Below the pieces are notes generated by a model. It made no database searches, had not been told where the DNA came from, and saw nothing but the letters and a program-made list of their open reading frames with translations. Below, piece after piece: positions 47,601-56,491 of a stretch of 64,000 nt of DNA; the stretch's first letter is position 1; each line of letters begins with the position of its first letter. Position numbers and translations under genes: made by a program. The stretch is from Mytilus trossulus (taxonomy: Eukaryota > Mollusca > Bivalvia > Mytilida > Mytilidae). The DNA lies in assembly GCF_036588685.1 (NCBI RefSeq), contig NC_086376.1, forward strand, positions 27,627,930-27,691,929, read 5' to 3'.

Positions 47601-50600
47601 AAGCGTTGACCGTGCGTACATTTTTGGCATGAAGCGCTTTCGCGCTTCATACAAAATATACTTTGGTCAACGCTTCTACACCCCAATAAATTTACAAACC
47701 AGATGCTCCGTAGGGCGCAGCTTTATACGACCGCAGAGGTTGAACCCTGAACGGTTGAGGCAAGTATGAACACAACATTCAAGCTGGATTCAGCTCTAAA
47801 TTTGGATTGTGATTAAATAGTTGACACAGAATGAATGTGGTCTAATGAACTTAAAATTTTTGTTTTGCCTTTGAGCAATTCACTATGCTGTTGAATATTA
47901 ATCCTCTCAAAAAAATTTGAAGAAATTTTCTTTTTATTTATGAAATTTCAAATGAGAAAAATTGAACCCATCCCCCCCCAAATTTTTTTTCACACCCCCT
48001 ATCCTTTATTCCAAAACTAATCTCAATTCTAATTTCTAATTGAGTTTGCAACAATAATTACTCATTTAAATACATCATAAAATATTAAAATGTTAAAAAG
48101 TGCTTGTTATCACTAAATGGTATAAAAGATTGTTTTAATTTATCAGTTGGTAGTAAAAGTGAATATACATTGTATATTGAATAAAACAATGATTTAAGTT
48201 TATTCAACTACCTCTTCTGGACAAAGACAGATAACTCCAATTAAAAATCTTGCTATTGCACAATATTGTGAAATTAGATATTTCTTGATATTGTGCAATA
48301 CTGTGCATTTGCAAATACTTGATATTGCACAATACTGTGTACTTGAAAATTTCTTGCTATTGCGCAATACTATGCAATTGAAAATCTCTTGCTATTGCAC
48401 AATACTGTGCAATTGAAGATTTCTTGTTATTGCTGAGTACTGTGCAATTGAAAATTTCTTGCTATTGCACAATACTTAATATACTAATTTTAGATCCTGA
48501 TTTGGACCAACTTCAAGACTGGGCCAATAATCAAAAATCTAAGTACATGTTTGGATTCAACATATCAAAGAACCCCAAGAATTCAATTTTTGTTAAAATC
48601 AAACAAAGTTTAATTTTGGACCCTTTGGACTTTAATGTAGACCAATTTGAAAACAGGACCAAAAATTAAGAATCTACATACAGTTAGATTTGGCATATCA
48701 AAGAACCCCTTTTATTCAATTTTTGATGAAATCAAACAAAGTTTAATTTTGGACCCCGATTTGGACCAACTTGAAAACTGGGCCAATAATAAAAAATCTA
48801 AGTACATTTTTAGATTCAGCATATCAAAGAACCCCTAAGTTTCATTTTTTGTCAAAATCAAACTAAGTTTAATTTTGGACCCTTTGGACCTTAATGTAGA
48901 CCAATTTGAAAATGGGACCAAAAATTAAGAATCCAAGTACACAGTTAGACTCGTCATATCAAAGAACCCCAATAATTCATTTTTGATGAAATCAAACAAA
49001 GTTTAATTTTGGACCCTTTGGGCCCCTTATTCCAAAACTGTTGTTGGGACCAAACCTCCCAGAATCAATACCAACCTTCCTTTTGAGGTCATAAACCTTG
49101 TGTTTAAATTTCATATATTTCTATTTACTTTTACTAAAGTTATGGTGCGAAAACCAAGAAAAATGCTTATTTGAACCCCTTTTTGGCCCCTAATTCCGAA
49201 ACTGTTAGGACCAAAACTTCCAAAATCAATCCCAACCTTCCTTTTGATGTCATTAACCTTGTGTCAAAATTTCATAGATTTCTATTTACTTATACTAAAG
49301 TTACAGTGCGAAAAACAAGAAAATGCTTATTTGGGCCCTTTTTTGCCCCTAATTCCTAAAATGTAGGGATCAAAACTCCCAAAATCAATCCCAGCCTTCC
49401 TTTTGTGGTCATAAACCTTGTGTTAAAATTTCATAGATTTCTATTCACTTTTACTAAAGTTAGAGTGCGAAAACTAAAAGTAGTCGGACGACGACGACGA
49501 CGACGACGACGCAGACGACGACGCCAACGTGATAGCAATATACGACGAAATTTTTTTCAAATTTTGCGGTCGTATAAAAAAACCATTCAATTCTTAAATA
49601 ACATGTGATGTGCAGTTAGCCAATCAGAATAACGTATTAAAATGAAACATACATCTAATGTAATTATATGGTTATACCAGTCGTGTATGGCACGCGATTT
49701 TCATATTCATTTAACGTTCAAGATATGTAAAAATAGATCATATAAAAGTTTTAAGATATGTTCTGAATTCTAAAAGATATCTGTAATATTTAAGGAGACA
49801 ACTTTTGTATTTAATATGACATCTTTTTTATATTTTAAAATATATCTAATATATTTCATAAAATAAAATTTCTATGTATCTTTTTTTTTAAATTTCTAAT
49901 ACATCTGACACTCTTAGAAGATAGCTTACAACACTCATTTTATAAGACATCTCGCTAAATATAAGATATGTCTAATGAATTATTCGAGTTATCTTACATA
50001 ACTTATAAGAAATCATATTGATGATATTAGAAATACGTAAAAAATTGGAACTGTTATAAGATATTTTTTGGTGATAAAATTAACAGTTCCAATTATTGTG
50101 CATCAGATTCGTATGAAATGTTCTTTCGGTGATGCTGGATGGAACACGTTTTTTTTTTAAATTAATCAATCGTGCAAAATTGTCCAGAAACATCTTTAGA
50201 AAAGATATTTATTATAAAATTCAAAGGGACATAGGACAATTCTGTCCACTACTAGGTATTATACTTTATCGTTTTTTCTTGCATCTTTTAACAAAATGGT
50301 GTCAATTTTTAACGCTGCATAATAGAAATGAATATTGTTTACTTCCAGAATATACCGAGGATGGAAATGAAACTATGTTTCAGGTAAGAATTAAAGAGTT
50401 TACGATTTGAGTTTTGATCACTATTGAAGGCCATACGTGTCTTAGGTGTTTATATATGTTATATTTGGACTCTGTTAGATAAGCAATCATAACACATATC
50501 CTTATATTATACTAGTCATAGCAGTAAAAATCCTATAAAGTTATGAAAAGTCTACTTTCAATAGTTGTATTTAGAGTAAAACAGAGAAATACCACAAGAG

Positions 50601-53600
50601 CAATCAAAATGTCGAAAGAAAAGTGACAAAGACAGTGCACAGAACTATTCCGGACACAAATCTCATCAACAACTGTTTATTAGTCGACCAATCATCAACA
50701 ACTGGTTTATGAGTCGACCAATCATCAACAACTGTTTATGAGTCGACCAATCATCAACAACTGTTTATGAGTCGACCAATCATCAACAACTGTTTATGAG
50801 TCGACCAATCATCAACAACTGTTTATGAGTCGACCAATCATCAACAACTGTTTATGAGTCGATCAATGTGTATTACCAGTATCTAAAACCTACAAAGAAC
50901 TGCTTATCATTCTGTATTTGCAAGCGGTAAAAAAAATCTAAACTGTAGATATTAACTTAGTTTATGTTTTCAGGTAAATTATTTAAGCCAACTTTTGTTA
51001 ACGTTCCATTTGTTGCCAGTAATGAAGCGATCTGGTGACGATAGCAGGATAATCCTTGTCAGCAGTCACGGACATAATTTCCACTCCACTCCATTTTCTG
51101 TGGATAAAATACAAGGAAAGCAACATAATGCTGATAACTTCCCTAGATTTAAATATTATGGAAACTCGAAATTATATCAGGTAAAATAAAATGTAAGCCA
51201 AGGCCATACATAATTAACTAATTTTCCATCATTATAAATGAAATATTATATGTAATGTGGGAAACGAAACAACACGGAGCTCCACGAAACGAATCGGGGG
51301 AAAATAAATGTACATTGTAGTATGAAAAAGTAGATTAAAAAAAAATTGACCAGAGATCTGTCCGACTTTTGTGATATTTTGATAATGTACTCCAAATGTT
51401 AAACAGCATTACCCTGTACCTTAGCTTATAAACTATGCAAACCATTCAAAGACAATGCACCTTGACTGAAGGTACAGGGACAAATAACCATTGGATATGA
51501 GAAATGCCAGTGCTAATACAACTACAATCCAAATTACCAATGACTTATCATAAGCGGTTCCCTGCACACACTTCAGCATGTACACTTCGCAAAACTTTAA
51601 AATATCAATGGACAATGACTGAAATAATTTGGTATCTTGAACCAATTGATAAATTATCTAAATCTCAAACTTACTATAAAGACAACACAGCTTTTCTGAA
51701 ATAAAGATTCAGTTCTGTCTTTTTTCTCACTCCACAGAGACCATTTCATTTCAGATTTTACAAATGTATTTTATGAATCGTCGGCTTGCTGAAAGTAATG
51801 TGTGTGTGTTGTCACTACATCCCGGATTGGTAGACACAGAAGTAACACGAGGATTTCAAGATATTTCATGGATGACTTGGGGATGGAAAATAGCAAGAGG
51901 TAATTGCTACACATTTTTTTACCCAACATGAGGCAGAAAATAAGGTCAAAATTTTAAGTAATATGATAATATCAAAAAAATGTACAAAACCTATATTACA
52001 TGTAAAGGCGTAGTTTGGATAATGAACAAGAGGCTCTCAAGAGCCTGAATCGCACATATTTAATTTTTTGGCACTTATCTTACATTTAAGAGTTTAAGTG
52101 TCCAATTTCATTGTATTTTTTTTTTTTAATGTATATTAATAAAAGTTAGAAAACATGATAAACAAATTGTGTAAAATTGTTCCTAAAGGGCTGATAGAAC
52201 TTCACCTTATTAACACTTTAAACCCATGTCAGATTAGCTCCAACTGCTTTGGTTTTTGAAATATAAGCTAAAAACTGCATTTTACCCCTATGTTCTATTT
52301 TTAACCATGACTGCCATGTTTTGATGAAACAGAAAATAAAACACGAACTTTATTATAGACACCCTAAGGACCATTCAGCTTAAGTTTGGTTGGAATTGGT
52401 TCAGTGGTTTCAGAAAACAAGATTTTTAGATTTAGAAGACATGGTAAACAAATTGTGTAAAATTGTCCTTAAAGGCAATAACTCTTTATGAGGTCAATTG
52501 AAAATTTTGATCGTATAAACTTGTTTGTAGATCTTACTTTACTGAACATATTTGCTGTTTACACTTTATCTTTATCATTAATAGTATTCAAGATAATAAC
52601 CAAAACTGCAAAATTTCCTGAAAATGACCAATTTAGTGGCAGCAACAAAATTACCAATTTAGTGGCAGCAACCCAACAATGGGTTATTAGATTCATCTGA
52701 AAATTTCAGGGCTGATAGAACGTCACCTTACAAACACTTTAATCCCATGTCAGATTTGCTCTTACTGCTTTGCTTTTTGAGATATAAGCCAAAAACTGCA
52801 TTTTACCCCTATGTTCTATTTTTAGCCATGGCAGCCATTCAGCTTAAGTTGGTTTGATTGAGTTCCGTCCTGAAACTGTTTTTTTGTTTTACTTCATAAA
52901 TATTTCAGGATATCCTGAAATCGATAAATGGTAGTGTGTAATATTGGGTGAGCTAATTTTTAAGGTTGTATTGTGAATTATAGTGACATCATTTTCATTT
53001 GTACTCTTTGGATAGTTGTCAGTTGTCTCATTGGCACTCATACCACATAGGCAGATCCAGACAGCCCCCCCCCCCCCCTTGTGTGTAGAACAAATTTGGT
53101 TGATTATATAGGGAATCGCTGAAGCATGATGAGCCTGGCCCTCCCTAAAAAAAATTATGGATCTGCCACTGTACCTCATCCCTTAATTTTTATATTCATA
53201 CAAGTTGTTCCAGTGGTTTATAAAAAATGTTATAAATGCCACTATCTCTCAACAAGCAGTACTCAAGTATTCCCTACTGAAACTTTTTCCATAGACAGAC
53301 AAATTCGAGCAGCACAATTGAACTAAATGCATTCTGAATAAAGCTATTAATCTGTATTATTTATATAGTTTTCAGTAAGTCACCAGCTGCAGGAGCAGAA
53401 TGTACATTAAATGCAGCAATCAACCCTGCTTTAAAAGGTGTGCGAGATGTTTACTATCAAGACTGTAAACCAAAGAATACTCATGATGATGCAAGGTTTG
53501 TTTCATATCAATACCTTCTTTAAATGTTAGGTGGATTTTGCTATTTCCATCTGCCCACTGTGGGTAGTCTTCTTAAATCAAACACAAGATTCAGTCAGCC

Positions 53601-54479
53601 TGCCCAATAAGTCACATTGGGAATATAACTTTGCATTCAGTCAGGAGGTTGTTTTTTTTTACTTTGATATGTACTAGTAATTTTTTAGTCTATTGTTAAG
53701 ATATATGGTATGATGTAGTTGTATCAAAAACAAACCTTTTAAATTTTGTCCTATTCAAATGATTTTTGCAAAAGTTGTGGCCCTTGGATATACCCCAGAC
53801 GAGCGCAAGTTAACCCTCTCAAACAGACATATACTTTGCAACTATTCTTAAATTGTCATGTCATTATGTATAATTAATACTCATAAACCAGTAAACTGCC
53901 AAACTTATTGGTCATAACTAGCTGCACAGTGATTTTTTAGTGAGTAAATGTTGACAGTTCATATGTGACCCTGCTTACCAATACACATGAAGTGGATAAG
54001 TGCTGAAATGTGAAATCTCTCTCAGTATAGTATGCTCACATGATGCTTAATTACTAATTTTAGAAAGCCATGCTATGTAGTTCCAGAGATAAATGTTATG
54101 AAAATTTATGAAGTATTTGGGTAACAGGATGTTGATGAGTAGTGGATCTGAAAGTGCATCATACGTGATACAGTAAAGCAAATTTTAGGAAGCTCCAATT
54201 TGTAGTTCCTGAGCAAAATGTGGTCAAATTCTTTATAAAACAGATATTTAACAAATGTTCCCTGACTAACTGATATGGTTGCTATCCTTTGACCTTAGTG
54301 ATAATAAAGTGTTGAACAAAAATTTTTACGTTTCTTTCAATTCAGTGGGGATTTTTTTATTTATTTTTCTTTTCTTTTTCAGAAACAAAGACATTCAAGA
54401 ATCTGTACTGGAATATTCTCTATCACGTTTAAATGATTATATCACAGATGATATAAGAAATGAATGGAAGACAAAATAA
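44635..54479 (+). CDS. Short-chain dehydrogenase/reductase (retinol dehydrogenase/WWOX-type), 326 residues, 8 exons
   Basis: Exons: 44635-44710, 45563-45648, 46222-46429, 50349-50383, 50974-51180, 51755-51899, 53369-53495, 54383-54479. Phases join exactly (981 nt, stop TAA). The Rossmann cofactor motif TGGNTGIG is at residues 21-28 and NAG at 115-117. The catalytic serine lies in LVSSHGH (S165/S166) and the active-site YxxxK at Y197-K201. HPGLVDTEVTR follows, as in classical SDRs. The closest remembered relatives are RDH11-14, DHRS13 and the SDR domain of WWOX; WW domains are absent. The substrate (retinoid, steroid or other carbonyl, with NADP(H) or NAD(H)) cannot be read. MGGKIS matches the N-myristoylation pattern. 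Exon 4 is a 35-base microexon. Intron 3 (3.9 kb) is full of nested transposons. Confidence 0.92.
46084..46200 (+). repeat. 27-bp tandem repeat, about 4 copies, in SDR intron 2
   Basis: The unit is 'accattaatgtggctgaatc' plus 'aaaccga'. It ends about 20 bases before the acceptor of exon 3 (46222), but unlike the TAPT1 arrays the unit is not exon-derived. The minus strand reads MVRFDSATL repeats by chance. Confidence 0.9.
46575..47060 (+). repeat. Dispersed repeat family R2 copy and adjoining block, SDR intron 3
   Basis: 'aatgtggtaggagtgccaat', 'gagacaactctccatccaag', 'ttataggtcaaagtacggcc', 'caaacgacagccacaatc' follow the family order. The segment 46850-47060 ('gtagtcagctgagaaacagc' onward) is probably its continuation. 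Confidence 0.75.
47109..47455. mobile_element. Palindromic MITE family R3: inverted repeat of inverted repeats
   Basis: Two arms of about 165 bases (47109-47275 and 47285-47455) are reverse complements of each other ('gaattgaatgcttctttttg' facing 'aaaaagaagcattcaattc'). Each arm is itself a hairpin: 'gtaaaagcgttgaccg' faces 'cggtcaacgcttttac' around the core 'gaagcgcggaagcgcttc'. The whole can form a cruciform with two secondary hairpins. Confidence 0.85.
47563..47695. mobile_element. Palindromic MITE R3, second copy, interrupted by R1
   Basis: 'attgaatgcttctttttgta' through the core 'gaagcgctttcgcgcttc' to 'caataaatttacaaa' is a hairpin arm of R3. The expected end 'aagcattcaattctcaaata' is displaced to 49582-49603 ('ccattcaattcttaaataac') by the intervening R1 copy. 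R1 therefore inserted after R3. Confidence 0.7.
47696..49580 (+). mobile_element. Repeat family R1, full-length copy of about 1.88 kb
   Basis: The left edge is 'accagatgctccgtaggg'. Fourteen bases TTTATACGACCGCA (47722-47735) are exactly inverted near the right edge as TGCGGTCGTATAAA (49565-49578). The interior has TATTGCACAATAC-type motifs (48240-48475), several 'aatcaaacaaagtttaattt' and 'tttggaccaacttgaaaact' blocks, 'aatcaatcccaaccttcctt' repeats and a (GAC)n tract (49488-49530). It has no long open frame and is probably non-autonomous. Other copies lie at 1-1393, 9228-9812 and 16750-17630. Confidence 0.75.
49620..50110. repeat. AT-rich stretch iterating AAGATATGT-type motifs
   Basis: Variants of 'agatatgt', 'agatatct' and 'gacatct' recur about every 25-40 bases in both orientations, ending in the hairpin at 50043-50094. 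It may be another foldback-type relic. No coding content. Confidence 0.4.
50043..50094. repeat. Perfect 14-bp inverted repeat, 24-base loop
   Basis: AATTGGAACTGTTA at 50043-50056 and TAACAGTTCCAATT at 50081-50094, in SDR intron 3 about 250 bases before the microexon. Confidence 0.85.
50660..50875 (+). repeat. 29-bp tandem repeat, about 7 copies, SDR intron 4
   Basis: The unit is 'aatcatcaacaactgtttat' plus 'gagtcgacc'. Copies are nearly identical, so it is a young minisatellite and likely length-polymorphic. It is not exon-derived. Confidence 0.92.
52027..52870 (+). repeat. Dispersed repeat, two partial units, SDR intron 6
   Basis: Starts 'caagaggctctcaagagcct'. The block 'gggctgatagaacttcacct' to 'ttttacccctatgttctatt' (52190-52310) is repeated at 52710-52830 with about 90% identity by eye. 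I recall the head sequence as common in mussels. Confidence 0.75.
53052..53170. repeat. Dispersed repeat with C-run, copy 2
   Basis: 'gcagatccagacag', the C-run, 'tatagggaatcgctgaagca', 'tgatgagcctggccc', 'tatggatctgccactg' match 10640-10790. The ends 'gcagatcc' and 'ggatctgc' are inverted. Confidence 0.65.
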
Positions 54480-54785
54480 TAATTTTCTTAAAATGGCAAT
54501 GTCTTTCTTTGATTTTCTGTCTGCTACCTATACAGAGTTGATAAAAATCCTCATTAAAAAAAAATCTTGTCCATAATAATTAATGATAGTGAAGTCTTCA
54601 TTTATATTTCTTTTCATGTCTGTTACAATGACCATTTGTCTTTAATCCTTTTTGGATATAAATATATATATATATATATATGATTTGATGAGCTTATTAC
54701 TGTCCAAATATCAGATAAAATTTGATCTAAGATTTACAGGTGTTAATGTACTAATTGGTGTGTGATCTTTATTCTAACATGAATC

Positions 54786-55732
54786 GGGAGAGATCCGTTT
54801 GCGCCAAAAATGCGTCCTTTTGCGCCACAACTTTTTTTCTTCAATGCTACGTTTGTGCCACCTGTTTATAAAATTACATGGTATCATTTGCGCCATAAAT
54901 AAAATATACGATTGCGCCAATTTAAAGAAAAATGACTTATATTTTCTTGTCTTTTGGCATATCCTGTATCAAATCTTTAGCAAAGCAATCACCTACTTCA
55001 TCAGGGTTCAGAAAAGCTAATAAAAAATGATGTAACCACTTGCTAACATCACTGCCAACTTTTTTATACTCTTTTGCTAGTCCAAGATTTTGTATTTTCC
55101 GACCCCATGCCTGGCCAGAGTGAAAACAACAGGCCTTGATGATAATTCCTGGGAAAAACTCTTTAACGACAACGTGCATTCTCTCCTCAAAATCTACATG
55201 CATAGATGTAACATTCATTTAAAGATTAAATCTTGCAAAAACTTCCTTAAACAAAGAAAACATGTTTCTATAACAGTCTCCTGATTTGGAAGGCAATAGG
55301 CAATATAAAAGTGGAATTTAAATTAAATGTCCATTCCTGAATCCATGTATTGTATAAAATTGCTATAAATACTTTGGACAACACTTAAATGTTCCATCAG
55401 CAAAAACATCTTTTATATATTTATCACTGAACACTTTTTATAATTAGTGTTTACCTGTTTGTTTATATGGATACCTTTAGTTTAATGGTAATCCTATCAT
55501 TTTTACTCACCTTTCACCAACAACAGTAACAATTTTTTAACGAACAAAAATATATAATACAAAATTGATACTAAATATATATTAATCTTTAATACGTACG
55601 ATCAATATGTGTTCAGGTAAATTGGCGCAAATGAGTTCCGAAAACTGGCGCAATTGATACATTTGAGAGAAACAATGTTGGCGCAAATGATACCCCTGAA
55701 AAACAGTAATTGGCGCAAAAGGAGTACTGCCC
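54786..55732 (-). mobile_element. MULE-like element inside the CDC23 3' array, 947 bp
   Basis: The ends start GGGAGAGATCCGTTTGCGCC and (inverted) GGGCAGTACTCCTTTTGCGCC. Both ends iterate TTTGCGCCA about every 25 bases, four or more times per side. The tandem unit around it is split at gaatc, with 'atgaatc' on the left and 'aagaatc' on the right, a likely 7-9 bp target duplication with one change. It encloses a transposase fragment. Confidence 0.75.
54937..55218 (-). pseudogene. MULE transposase fragment
   Basis: Ninety-three codons without interruption read DFEERMHVVVKEFFPGI, then CCFHSGQAWGRKIQNLGLAK, then a helical stretch ending in NPDEVGDCF. This matches the MULE transposase core pattern: an acidic residue before an amphipathic helix, then C-x2-H, then a GL-x-x-x-Y region. 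The first and last catalytic acids and the DNA-binding domain are missing, so it is a remnant left in a non-autonomous element. Confidence 0.75.
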
Positions 55733-55893
55733 AAGAATCACCAGGTGTGAATCTAAGATTTACAGGTGTTAATGTACTAATTGGTGTGTGATCTTTATTC
55801 TAACAAGAATCACCAGGTGTGAATCTAAGATTTACAGGTGTTAATGTACTAATTGGTGTGCGATCTTTATTCTAACAAGCATCACCAGGTGTG

Positions 55894-56163
55894 GCTTATT
55901 CTCATTTCGCCTTAGCTGTCAAAATTTATATATAAAATTAATCCTAGTTTAATCACTTAATTTATTAAAAAAAATAATCAAAGAGAAACAAATCCCTAAT
56001 TACATGTTGTTTAAATTGCTATAAAAACACAAAGGTTTAATTTGTTTATTTAATATTTTTATCTAAATTCACATTCCGCCTTAGTTCAATTTCCATCTGG
56101 CCTTAGTATATTTTATACCTTTTTTACCTGGAATTCACAGCTAAGGCGAAATGGGAACACACC
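55894..56163. mobile_element. MULE-type MITE, 270 bp, 9-bp target duplication CCAGGTGTG
   Basis: CCAGGTGTG flanks both ends (55885-55893 and 56164-56172). The termini share TTTCGCCTTAGCTGT in inverted orientation within about 27-base imperfect inverted ends. Subterminal variants 'ttccgccttagtt' and 'tctggccttag' iterate the same core. It is inserted in a unit of the CDC23 tail array. Non-coding. Confidence 0.88.
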
Positions 56164-56491
56164 CCAGGTGTGATAATGAATTAATTGGTGTGTGATTTTT
56201 ATTCTAACAACAATCACCAGGTGTTAATCTAAGATTTACAGGAGATAATGAACTAATTGGTGTGTGATTTTTATTCTAACAAAAATCGCCAGGTGTGAAT
56301 CTAAGATTTACAGGTAATAATGAACTAATTGGTGTGTGATTTTTATTCTAACAAGAATCACCAGGTGTGAATCTAAGACTTATAGTTGAAAATGAACTAA
56401 TTGGTGTGTGATCTTTATTCTAACAAGAATCACCAGGTGTGAATCTAAGATTTATAGTTGAAAATGAACTAATTGGTGTGTGATCTTTATT

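Noticed and set aside
49405..49608. Arginine-rich 67-codon frame
   Set aside because: The RRRRR run is simply the (GAC)n microsatellite inside repeat R1.
54279..54479. 66-codon frame starting MLSFDLSD as a small gene
   Set aside because: It is intron sequence read into the last SDR exon; the acceptor at 54382/54383 restores the SDR frame.
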